NCBI RefSeq assembly: GCF_900258505.1
Contig: NZ_LT984895.1
Coordinates: 542,306-606,305, forward strand
Source of the DNA: Brachybacterium timonense
GTDB lineage: Bacteria; Actinomycetota; Actinomycetes; Actinomycetales; Dermabacteraceae
Direction of reading: 5' to 3'
DNA: 64,000 bases
A program made the position numbers and the translations under genes. The notes under the pieces were generated by a model. It was not told the DNA's origin and searched no databases. It saw only the letters and a program-made list of their open reading frames with translations. Shown one piece after another: positions 44,556-52,087 of this stretch (position 1 is its first letter; each line of letters opens with the position of its first letter).

Positions 44556-45587
44556 ATGACGTCCCCGCTTCGCTCCCACAGCGCCGTTACCCTCGCTGAT
44601 GTCGCGAGAGAGGCGGGGGTGTCGACGGCCACAGCATCCTTTGTGCTGTCCGGTCGCGACGGCTCCACCTCCTCTGGATCACCGGCCACCAAAGCCAAGG
44701 TGCGCGCGGCCGCGGAGAGGCTCGGGTATGTCCCGAACCGGTCCGCGCAGGCCATGCGCACCGGCCGCGGCGGCGGGATCGTGCTGGCGCTGGGCACGCT
44801 CGCGGATCCATGGGGCGTGGCGCTCGCGCGCGAAGTGCGTGACAGCGCCCTCGAGCATGCCCTGTCCACGCTCGTGCTCGCCGATGAGCGCTGGTACGAG
44901 TACCTCTCCGGCGCGAGCCCCGACTGCGCTTTCATCACCGGCGTGGATTTCGTCGACGACGGGCCCGCGAAAGTGCAGCGCCTCGCCTCCGGTCTGGCCG
45001 GTGGGCTCGTTGCCTTCAGCACGCTCATGGAACCCGACTCCTTCGACGTGATCCACTCGTCGGCCTTCCCCGCCATCGGGAAGGCCTACCGGAAGCTGCG
45101 CGCCCGCCACGCACGCGTCCACTTCATGGCTCGCACACCGCGCGATAACCCCGACGGGGCTCTGGCCGCGCCGCGCACCCGCGCGTTCCTCGACGCCGTC
45201 GCCGCGGCAGGTGACGAACCATCAGAGGGCCTGGTCTGCGCGGCTGCCCCAGGAGCACGCGAAGCCCACCATGTGGCCCGCGACTGGCTCTCTGACACGC
45301 GGCGGCCGACGGCGGTCGTGGTGAGCACCGGCTACCAGGCTGTTGCACTGCACACGGCCGCGAATGAGCTCGGGCTGCGCTGCCCGGACGACCTCGAGAT
45401 CATCTCCATCGGGGATGTGCCCGAGCAGTCGCAGCTGTATGGCCCGATCAGCTACTACGGCGTGCGCGATGTGTTCCCCCGCATGGCTGATGTGATCGTC
45501 TCCCGCGCCACGGATCGCACCGGCCGGCCTGGGCAGCTGTATCGCTTCGACTGGGAGTTCTTCCCCGGCGCTACCACGGCGGACTGA
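44556..45587 (+). CDS. LacI-family transcriptional regulator
   Basis: 343-residue LacI-type regulator. VTLADVAREAGVSTATASFVLSG is the helix-turn-helix and hinge, though the hinge has the longer insertion DGSTSSGSPATKAKV. The effector domain ends ISIGDVPEQSQLYGPISYYGV. Starts 15 bp after the oxidoreductase and is probably co-transcribed or regulates the operon. It is followed at once by the palindrome GACCGCGGGCCCGCGGTC at 45586-45603. Confidence 0.9.
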   Translation: MTSPLRSHSAVTLADVAREAGVSTATASFVLSGRDGSTSSGSPATKAKVRAAAERLGYVPNRSAQAMRTGRGGGIVLALGTLADPWGVALAREVRDSALEHALSTLVLADERWYEYLSGASPDCAFITGVDFVDDGPAKVQRLASGLAGGLVAFSTLMEPDSFDVIHSSAFPAIGKAYRKLRARHARVHFMARTPRDNPDGALAAPRTRAFLDAVAAAGDEPSEGLVCAAAPGAREAHHVARDWLSDTRRPTAVVVSTGYQAVALHTAANELGLRCPDDLEIISIGDVPEQSQLYGPISYYGVRDVFPRMADVIVSRATDRTGRPGQLYRFDWEFFPGATTAD

Positions 45588-45603
45588 CCGCGGGCCCGCG
45601 GTC
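45586..45603. terminator. 18-bp perfect palindrome at the LacI gene end
   Basis: GACCGCGGGCCCGCGGTC overlaps the last base or two of the stop codon region of the LacI gene. It may act as terminator or simply be a GC-rich palindrome; no T-run follows. Confidence 0.4.
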
Positions 45604-45689
45604 CCGCTGAGGCCCCGGCCACCAGATCATGGCCGGTACCACCGGGCGGCTCTGCAGTGTTCGGACCGCCCGAACGGTTAACCCGCGAC

Positions 45690-45830
45690 CGGGCGCCCCC
45701 CGTACCCCGCCGCCCGGACCCGGGTGTCCTCGTACCCTCCCGCTCGCGCCCGGGCGCCCCCGTGCTCTTCCGCTCGCGCCCAGTTCCGCTCGTATCCTGC
45801 CGCCCGCGCCAAGGCGCCCCGCCGTACCCT
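45690..45830. repeat. degenerate 30-bp tandem repeats upstream of the peptidase gene
   Basis: About five units of 30-31 bp, each built as GCGCCCGGGCGCCCCCGTRC-like followed by CCTNCCGCYC. If read in the downstream frame they would encode 10-residue units rich in Arg, Pro and Ser. Similarity between units is partial. They lie in the 249-bp gap before the peptidase's ATG. Confidence 0.6.
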
Positions 45831-45836
45831 GGTCGC

Positions 45837-47123
45837 ATGCGTGAACACACCTGGTCTCTGCTCGGCCTGACCGTCCGCGACCTCACCGTCACCGCGCCCC
45901 TGGACCACGGTGACCCGGCATCGACACCGATCGAGGTGTTCGCCCGCGTGGTGACGAAGCCCGGCGGCGAGGACAAGCCATTCCTCGTCTACCTGCAGGG
46001 CGGGCCGGGATCCGAGGCGCCACGGCCGACGGAAGCCACCAACCCGTCGTGGATGGGGCGCGCCCTGGAGGACCACCAGGTCGTCATGCTCGACCAGCGC
46101 GGCACCGGCCGTTCCACCCCCGTCGGCCCCGACACCGCCCTGCCGGCCGGAGCGATCGACGGCGCTGCGACCCTGCGCGAGGCGAGCGTCGAGCAGCGCG
46201 TCGACTACCTCCAGCACTTCCGCGCCGACGCGATCGTCGAGGACGCCGAGCTCGTCCGGAAGGCGCTCGGCGTCGACACCTGGGGACTGCTGGGCCAGTC
46301 CTTCGGCGGCTTCTGCACTCTGCGCTACCTCAGCGCCCACGCCGACTCGGTCTCGCTCGCCCTGTTCACCGGCGGCCTGCCGTGCCTGGGGGAGCAGCTC
46401 GACGACGTCTACACCCACACCTGGCACGGCATGGCCGCCCGCTCAGAGGCCTACTACCAGCGCTTCGAGGGCGACCGCGACGTCATGCGGCAGCTCGCCG
46501 AGAAGGCCGACGCCGGCAAGCTCCTCCTGCCCGACGGCCAGAAGGTCGGGGTGGAGCGCCTGCGCCGGATAGGCCATCTGCTCGGAGCGTCCGGTGGCCA
46601 GGAGCGCCTGCACTACCTGTTGGACATGCCCCAGGACTCCCCGGCCTTCGCGCACGACCTCGCCTCGCTGCTTCCCTTCGGCGGCCGTAACCCGATCTAC
46701 GCGGTCCTGCACGAGTCCTGCTGGGCTGACGGCTTCGCCACTCGGTGGGCCGCCGACCGCACCATGCCGCACGGCGTGAAGCAGGACCCGACGCTGCTGG
46801 GCGGAGAGCATGTCCCGCGCAGCATCTTCGCGGAGGACCCGGAGCTGGCCATGTGGGCCGAGACCGCCGACGCGCTCGCCGAACATGTGTGGCCTCGCCT
46901 GTACGACGAGAAGGCCCTGGCTGCGGTGGATGTGCCCGCAGCGGCCGCGGTCTACTATGACGACGCCTATGTGCCTCGGGAGTGGTCCATGGAGGTCGTG
47001 GAGCTCGTGCCGTCGCTGAAGGCCTTCGTCACCAGCGAGTTCGAGCACAACGGCCTGCGCGCCAGCGGCGACGGCGTCTTCGAGCACATCCTGGACCTCG
47101 CCCACGGCCGCCGGGTGGCCTGA
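45837..47123 (+). CDS. proline iminopeptidase-like alpha/beta hydrolase (S33)
   Basis: 428-residue alpha/beta hydrolase resembling proline iminopeptidases. YLQGGPGSEAPRP is the HGGPG-type oxyanion motif, LDQRGTGRSTPV the next block, GQSFGGFCTLRYL holds the nucleophile Ser, VYYDDAYVPREWS the Asp, and FEHNGLRASGD the His. It is larger than classical PIP (about 310) and matches the long actinobacterial group. No signal peptide. ATG at 45837; the frame is open further up through 30-bp repeats but without conserved residues. Confidence 0.88.
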   Translation: MREHTWSLLGLTVRDLTVTAPLDHGDPASTPIEVFARVVTKPGGEDKPFLVYLQGGPGSEAPRPTEATNPSWMGRALEDHQVVMLDQRGTGRSTPVGPDTALPAGAIDGAATLREASVEQRVDYLQHFRADAIVEDAELVRKALGVDTWGLLGQSFGGFCTLRYLSAHADSVSLALFTGGLPCLGEQLDDVYTHTWHGMAARSEAYYQRFEGDRDVMRQLAEKADAGKLLLPDGQKVGVERLRRIGHLLGASGGQERLHYLLDMPQDSPAFAHDLASLLPFGGRNPIYAVLHESCWADGFATRWAADRTMPHGVKQDPTLLGGEHVPRSIFAEDPELAMWAETADALAEHVWPRLYDEKALAAVDVPAAAAVYYDDAYVPREWSMEVVELVPSLKAFVTSEFEHNGLRASGDGVFEHILDLAHGRRVA

Positions 47124-47763
47124 CCCGCGGGGCCGGGCTCGACCCGCCGCCTGGCCTGTGCTGCTGCCGGACCTGGCCCATGCCGCCCTGTCCTAACCTG
47201 CCGCTCGGCCGGGCCCGTCCCATGCCGCCTGGCCTGTGCTGCTGCCGGACCTGGCCCATGCCGCCGCCGGGCCGGGCCTGACCCGCCGCCTGGCGTGTGC
47301 CGCTGTCGGACCTGGCCCGACCCGCCGCTCTGTCCTGACCTGCCGCCCTGTCCACGCCGCCGCCTGGCCTGGATCGCCGGCCAGCTCCGTAGGAAATCGG
47401 TACTGAGGCGTGGCACCGCACTCTCCTGTAGCCATGACGCCACGTGTCAGTACCGATTCCCCTCGACCAGGTAGGTGCCCCGGCTCGCGCCGACACCCGT
47501 AAGCCGGTCACCCGCCCTGATGGACCGGCGTGGTGCACCCGGCTCGCGCCCAGTCGGGGTCGGTCGCCCACCCTTGCGAACTGGACAGGTGTGCTCGGTT
47601 CGAGCCCGCACCCGTAGACCGGTCACCCACCCTGACGGCCCGGCGTGGTGCGCCCGCCCCTGGGCGGCTCCGACGTTCCCGGCGATCCCTCCCCATGTGT
47701 CGGTGATCCACCGGACCGTCACTGCCCTGGCCGTGCCCTCGTCGGATCCTCGACGATCACCAC
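47124..47763. repeat. 640-bp non-coding repeat-rich region
   Basis: From 47140 to about 47370 a CCGCCTGGCCTGTGCTGCTG-type segment recurs at 47147, 47225 and, degenerate, at 47286. A hairpin follows at 47395-47458 (separate entry). At 47475-47540 and 47591-47655 a roughly 66-bp segment is repeated with a 116-bp period (cores CACCCGTAAGCCGGTCACCC and CACCCGTAGACCGGTCACCC). No gene is supported here. Confidence 0.65.
47395..47458. repeat. long inverted repeat related to the 49.4-kb repeat array
   Basis: Arms 47395-47414 and 47439-47458 pair over 20 bp with two mismatches (core AATCGGTACTGA…CGTGGC) around a 24-nt loop. The left arm plus four bases matches the core of the 74-bp repeats at 49434-49640 at 21 of 24 positions. 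Confidence 0.7.
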
Positions 47764-48627
47764 ATGGACCCCAGATCAGCGATGCGCCGTCAGCTCGGTG
47801 TGTGGTCGGCCGGCGACCTTGAAGCAGTCGGCATGCGGCATCGCAGTATCGCTGAACTGATGCGCGCAGGAACCCTGTACCGAGCAGGACATGGTTGGTA
47901 TGCCACGTCCTCGACGCCCGCTGCCGTGACCACGGCGCTGCGTCGCGGAGCGCGGCTCACCTGTGTGAGCGCGGCCGCTGTCCACGGGCTGTGGACGCCC
48001 CCGTTCGGAGAGGTGCACGTCGCACAGCGTCGAGGCGGCGGACGTCGCTGCCACAGTGTCGTCCATGAGCATCGGCCGGTCGTTCGTGCCTGGCCTGATG
48101 ATGAGCCGGTCCTCCCGCTGGACACGGCCTTGGTCCATGCCGGGACATGTCTGCCCGGAGAGTCCGTTGCGGTCCTCCTCGAATCTGCTCTCGAGCGAGG
48201 GGTGCTTGATCGCGCAGCCGTGGTGGACATCCTCGACAGGATCCCGGTGAGGGTTCGTCGGCAACTCACGGGTCTGCGGGTCGACGCCGGTAGCGGTTCC
48301 GAGACGCGCGTGCGCCGGTACCTCAAGCGTCGCGGCGTCCGTGTTCGTGCACAGGTGCAGATTCGCGACGTGGGACGCGTGGATCTGCTCGTCGGGGACC
48401 GGCTGATCATCGAATGCGATAGCCGCGAGTTCCACGACTCAGCGGATGCCTACGAGACCGACAGGGAACGAGACGTGCGGGCAATTGCCGCGGGCTACGC
48501 AGTCGTACGCCTCACCTGGTACAAGATCTGGGTCGACTGGCAGCGTACCTGCGAGACCCTCGACAGTCTGGTGCGGTCTGGCCTGCACCGGGCGCGTGGC
48601 GGTCGGCTGCGTCTCGCCTCTGGGTGA
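47764..48627 (+). CDS. AbiEi-antitoxin-like and DUF559 domain protein
   Basis: 287-residue protein: an N-terminal AbiEi_4-like winged-helix part (GVWSAGDLEAVGMRHRSI, LYRAGHGWYA) and a C-terminal DUF559 domain of the Vsr/restriction endonuclease-like fold (VDLLVGDRLIIECDSREFHD, FHDSADAYETDRERD, VVRLTWYKIW). The Glu and Asp of IIECD fit the endonuclease core. Such proteins are numerous in actinobacteria and their role is unproven; a nuclease or orphan regulator role is possible. Located inside the repeat-rich stretch with no partner gene. Confidence 0.78.
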   Translation: MDPRSAMRRQLGVWSAGDLEAVGMRHRSIAELMRAGTLYRAGHGWYATSSTPAAVTTALRRGARLTCVSAAAVHGLWTPPFGEVHVAQRRGGGRRCHSVVHEHRPVVRAWPDDEPVLPLDTALVHAGTCLPGESVAVLLESALERGVLDRAAVVDILDRIPVRVRRQLTGLRVDAGSGSETRVRRYLKRRGVRVRAQVQIRDVGRVDLLVGDRLIIECDSREFHDSADAYETDRERDVRAIAAGYAVVRLTWYKIWVDWQRTCETLDSLVRSGLHRARGGRLRLASG

Positions 48628-48950
48628 GGTGATCCGTTGTGGTCGACGACCAGCGCGGTGGCCGGTCGGTGGCTGCTGCGAACGGGCGGTTCGTGGCTGT
48701 GTTTCCTCGATCGGTAGCCAGGGTCTGCCGACTGGTGGAGGTGTCATGCCGGCCGGGGATTGCGGGTCGGTCGGCAGCTACGGTCGACGGGTGGCCGTGG
48801 GCAGTCGGCGGATGCGGTAGGTCGGCGGCCGGCGGCGATGAGTGGCCGGTGCCCATGTGCGACTGCGTGTGGCGGGACGATCCCCAGCACTGACGGCATC
48901 GTCGAGCACATCCTGGAGGCCAGCCCGGAGGCATAGCTCGGCCTGAGCAG
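48628..48950. other. 323-bp intergenic region, GGTCGG-rich
   Basis: The segment between the DUF559 gene and the YjbR gene is rich in GGTCGG, GGCCGG and CGGTGG words without a regular period. No gene, terminator or promoter was identified. Confidence 0.4.
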
Positions 48951-49334
48951 CTAGCACTGCGGCAGGAACGCCTCCGGGGCCACAGGGCGTTTGTCCTGCG
49001 GCAGTTTCTCGACGACGCATAGGTAGGAGCCAATCACCAGCTCCCGCACCAGCTCCTCGTCAAGCCTCGGTCCGGCCACCACGCTGTTCCAGTGTTTCTT
49101 GTTCATGTGGTATCCGGGCGTGACCTCAGCGAATTGTTCACGCAGTGCTAGGCCGTCCTCCGGGTCGGCCTTCACGATGAGCATCGGCTCGCCGCGCACC
49201 TCCGTGGTCAGCATGAAAACGCGGCCACGCACCTTGAACACGTCCCAGTCCGGACCGAACGGGTGGGTGAGCTCGGCGATTGGTAGGCCGACGGCGCACT
49301 CATGGGCGAGGGCGATCAGTTGTGCGGCGTCCAT
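48951..49334 (-). CDS. MmcQ/YjbR family protein
   Basis: 127-residue YjbR (CyaY-like fold) protein. DWDVFKVRGRVFMLTTEVRG, ILVKADPEDGLALREQF-like segment (LIVKADPEDG) and NKKHWNSVV match the family. Members are described as DNA-binding-like but have no known specific role. ATG at 49334 (MDAAQL) is preferred; the frame extends to 49373 in repeat DNA. Confidence 0.87.
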   Translation of the reverse strand: MDAAQLIALAHECAVGLPIAELTHPFGPDWDVFKVRGRVFMLTTEVRGEPMLIVKADPEDGLALREQFAEVTPGYHMNKKHWNSVVAGPRLDEELVRELVIGSYLCVVEKLPQDKRPVAPEAFLPQC

Positions 49335-49433
49335 GGCCCCATCGTGCCGTAGTGCGCGAGTTACCGCGCGCATGACCGGACTGCATGATCGGTTTCGGTA
49401 CCGGAGCGTGCGGTCACCGCCTCATGGTCGCGC

Positions 49434-49640
49434 GGTGCCACGCTGCAGTACCGAATTTGTGCGGCCCGCGGTCTGCGGGACGTGGAGGCGGAGCTCGCAG
49501 GTGGTCTGGTGCCACGCTGCAGTACCGAATTTGTGCGGCCTGCGGCCTGCGGGATGTGGAGGCGGAGCTCGCAGGTGGTCTGGTGCCACGCTGCAGTACC
49601 GAATCCGAACGGCCCGCGGTCTGCGGGACGTGGAGGCGGA
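49434..49640. repeat. 74-bp direct tandem repeats, three copies
   Basis: Units at 49434-49507, 49508-49581 and a partial one at 49582-49640. Each starts GGTGCCACGCTGCAGTACCG and contains the small hairpin CCCGCGGTCTGCGGG (or a variant). Copies 1 and 2 differ at only a few bases. An inverted, degenerate half lies just upstream at 49391-49418, so the array starts as a palindrome. Located between yjbR and the FGE-like gene. Confidence 0.85.
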
Positions 49641-49653
49641 CGCCGCCAGTTGC

Positions 49654-50820
49654 TCAGGTGTCGGCGGCGAGGCGGAAGCCCTTGTTGCCGCTCGAATCCT
49701 CCACAGCAGACGCATGTCGGGCGGCGACCCGGTAGCGGTTGCAGTACGAGTCGTGGCACAGGTACGAGCCGCCGCGCACCACCCGCACGTCCCCGGTGAG
49801 CGACGGCGCCGCGCCCGTCATCCAGCGATCCGTGCACCACTCCCACACGTTCCCCGCGACCTCGTACAACCCGAAGCCATTCGGTGGGTAGCTGCGGACT
49901 GGGGCGGTGCCCAGGTGGCCGTCTTCCACCGTGTTGCGGGTGGGGAAGACCCCCTGCCAGATGTTGCAGCGATGCTCGCCATTCGGTGTGAGCTCATCGC
50001 CCCAGGCGTAACGCGCCTGGTCGAGGCCGCCGCGGGCTGCCTTCTCCCATTCGGCCTCCCGCGGCAGACGCATGCCGCACCATGCGGCGAAGGCCTCGGC
50101 ATCGCGCAGCGACACATGCACCACCGGATGGTCGGCCCGTTCGCGCACATCGGAGCCGGGCCCCTCTGGCTGATCCCAGCGGGCGCCCTCGACGGCGCGC
50201 CACCATGGCGTGCCGGGCGGTTTCGGGCTGCCGCGGCGCAGCTCGGGGGTGAGCAGGGCGGCGAACACGTAGGACCAGCCGAATTCCTCGGCCTCGGTCA
50301 CATAGTCGGTCTCCGCAACGAAGACGGCGAATTCGCTGGTGGTCACGCATGTGGGGTCGATGCGGAATGCGGGGACGTCCACGGTGCGGATCGGGGATTC
50401 GCCGTCGTAGGGGTTGCGATCTGGGTCCTCGGTGCCCATCCGGAAGGGGCCGGCGTCGATCAGCACGGCGCGCTCGGCGCGGGCACGGACGACAGCCACC
50501 CGCTGTGGCGTGAGCTCCTCGCCCAGCAGCGCGATCGCGCGGCGACCTGGGGAGGGGGCTGTGACGTGCTGCGTGTGGTGACCGCCCTCTGCGGTTGCGA
50601 GGCCGCGTGGGGAGGGGGCTGTGACGTGCTGCGTGTGGTGACCGCCCTCTGCGGTTGCGAGATCGCGCGGGGAGGAGGCCGTGACGTGCTGGGCTTGGTC
50701 ACTGCCCCCTGTGGTCGCGAGATCGCGCGACGAGGACGCCGCATGCCCGATGCCGGGCGCTGCCGCGGCGTCGCGAGCGGGCCCGCAGCAGGGTGAGGGA
50801 GAGGGGTGCTCAGCATTCAC
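49654..50820 (-). CDS. formylglycine-generating-enzyme-type (SUMF1/FGE) protein
   Basis: 388-residue FGE-sulfatase domain protein. The core from about residue 118 has DAGPFRMGTED, PVVHVSLRDAEAFAAWCGMRLPREAEWEKAARGG and GNVWEWCTDRW. GGSYLCHDSYCNRYRVAARH preserves the Cys pair that binds copper in oxygen-dependent FGEs, so it may truly convert Cys to formylglycine. The first about 115 residues are unusual: three 20-residue repeats containing HVTAPSPRGLATAEGG, encoded by 60-bp tandem repeats. No sulfatase gene is seen in the window. The start (GTG 50820) is uncertain because of the repeat leader. It is 30 bp downstream of the first DUF4185 gene. Confidence 0.85.
   Translation of the reverse strand: MNAEHPSPSPCCGPARDAAAAPGIGHAASSSRDLATTGGSDQAQHVTASSPRDLATAEGGHHTQHVTAPSPRGLATAEGGHHTQHVTAPSPGRRAIALLGEELTPQRVAVVRARAERAVLIDAGPFRMGTEDPDRNPYDGESPIRTVDVPAFRIDPTCVTTSEFAVFVAETDYVTEAEEFGWSYVFAALLTPELRRGSPKPPGTPWWRAVEGARWDQPEGPGSDVRERADHPVVHVSLRDAEAFAAWCGMRLPREAEWEKAARGGLDQARYAWGDELTPNGEHRCNIWQGVFPTRNTVEDGHLGTAPVRSYPPNGFGLYEVAGNVWEWCTDRWMTGAAPSLTGDVRVVRGGSYLCHDSYCNRYRVAARHASAVEDSSGNKGFRLAADT
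50550..50729. repeat. 60-bp tandem repeats inside the FGE gene leader
   Basis: Three units of exactly 60 bp (50550-50609, 50610-50669, 50670-50729); the first two are nearly identical, the third more diverged. In frame they add 20 residues each. Confidence 0.85.
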
Positions 50821-50850
50821 AGCATGTGAGCCTACGGTTTTCGATACTGG

Positions 50851-52053
50851 TCAGGAGCTGCAGACGTCCTCGAGCGGCTTCTCGAAGCGGTACTGCTCGA
50901 CGTGGTAGGGCCAGTCCGGGCCGGTGTGCCACTGCGAGCAGACCAGGTGCAGCACGTCGAGCGTGGAGCCGGGCACGATGTAGGGCCCGTACAGCTGGGC
51001 GACCACATCGTTCTTCTCCTTGCCCCACTCACCGCCGTGCAGCAGCGTGATGTGCTCTGCCTCGGCGATCTTCTCCGGGGAATCGGCGCCGAGCAGGTCG
51101 CAGCGGTATTCGGCAGCGTTGAACCAGGTGAGCAGCCATTTCCCGTCGACGACGCGCAGGCACATCTCGCCGACCTGGCCGTCGACCATGATCTTCGGGG
51201 TGCCGCCGACGGCCCAGGATCCGTCTTCCTGGAGCGTCTCGTAGGCGTCGGGCTCGAGGATCTTCTCGGCGGCCACGCGTGAGAGGATCGCCGCCTTGTC
51301 CCGCTGGAAGCCGGTGGTCAGCAGGTACACGTTCCCGTCGTCGGGATGCGGGTACCAGGTGCACTGCTGGTACATGCCGTCGCCGTGCTGGCCGTCGAAC
51401 ATCTCGGCGCTGCGCTCCCAGGTCTCCCCGGAGTCGGTGGAGGACCAGATCTCGGTGTGCAGCACGTTGCCGAGTCCACGGTTGGCCATTACCCACACGT
51501 GCATGGTGTCGCCGATGGTGATCACGTCACCGGGGAGATAGGTGGAGATCACCGAGTCGTTGTGCTCGTAGTCGATGAGCTGCTCGGCGGTCTCGCCGCC
51601 CACGGCGCTGGTCCAGGCGATGCCGTCGTCCAGCGGCCGGTCCGGATCGGCGAACAGGCCGACGGGGGAGCGCCAGAAGCCTCCGCCCACCACGGCCTCC
51701 TCGAAGGTGTCGCCGAAGATGAACAGGATCCGGCCGTCGGGTGTGACCGCTGGCGCCCCCAGATCGGTGGCCTCCATGCGAAAGCGGGTGGTGATGCCGG
51801 GGCCCGTCACGGGGTTCATACGTCGCACGTGTTCACATCCGTCCTCGGTGAAGGCCTTCTCTTCGGTCATCTCGGCGTCCTCCTCGCCGGGGGCTTCGTC
51901 CGTCTCGTCGGAGCAGGAGGCCAGGGCGCCGCCGGCCAGGGCCATCCCGCCGAGCACCGTTCCTCCGCGCAGCAGTTCGCGGCGTGCGAGCCAGGGGCGG
52001 GGCGGGGGGGGTGGCTGTGCTGGGCTCGGGCCGATGGGCGGCGACGGAGTCAT
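50851..52053 (-). CDS. DUF4185 (GH183-family) secreted protein, paralogue 1
   Basis: 400-residue lipoprotein-type member of DUF4185, a family with characterised endo-D-arabinanases (GH183). LARRELLRGGTVLGGMALAGGALASC is a Tat/lipoprotein signal. The propeller begins PGITTRFRMEATDLGAPAV and VTPDGRILFIFGDTFE; later GDTMHVWVMANRGLGNV, SSTDSGETWER and LYGPYIVPGSTLDVLHLVCS recur in the paralogues. It follows paralogue 2 by 34 bp on the same strand and is closely similar, a tandem duplication. ATG at 52053 (MTPSPPIG) is preferred. Probable substrate: D-arabinan of mycobacterial-type cell walls, inferred from family. Confidence 0.85.
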   Translation of the reverse strand: MTPSPPIGPSPAQPPPPPRPWLARRELLRGGTVLGGMALAGGALASCSDETDEAPGEEDAEMTEEKAFTEDGCEHVRRMNPVTGPGITTRFRMEATDLGAPAVTPDGRILFIFGDTFEEAVVGGGFWRSPVGLFADPDRPLDDGIAWTSAVGGETAEQLIDYEHNDSVISTYLPGDVITIGDTMHVWVMANRGLGNVLHTEIWSSTDSGETWERSAEMFDGQHGDGMYQQCTWYPHPDDGNVYLLTTGFQRDKAAILSRVAAEKILEPDAYETLQEDGSWAVGGTPKIMVDGQVGEMCLRVVDGKWLLTWFNAAEYRCDLLGADSPEKIAEAEHITLLHGGEWGKEKNDVVAQLYGPYIVPGSTLDVLHLVCSQWHTGPDWPYHVEQYRFEKPLEDVCSS

Positions 52054-52087
52054 CGGGTGCAGGTCCTCAGGTGGTCGTGGCCGATGG

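Noticed and set aside
49391-50729. Possible CRISPR array in the direct repeats
   Set aside because: Repeats are contiguous (74 bp and 60 bp) without unique spacers and the second set is in frame inside a coding leader. No cas genes.
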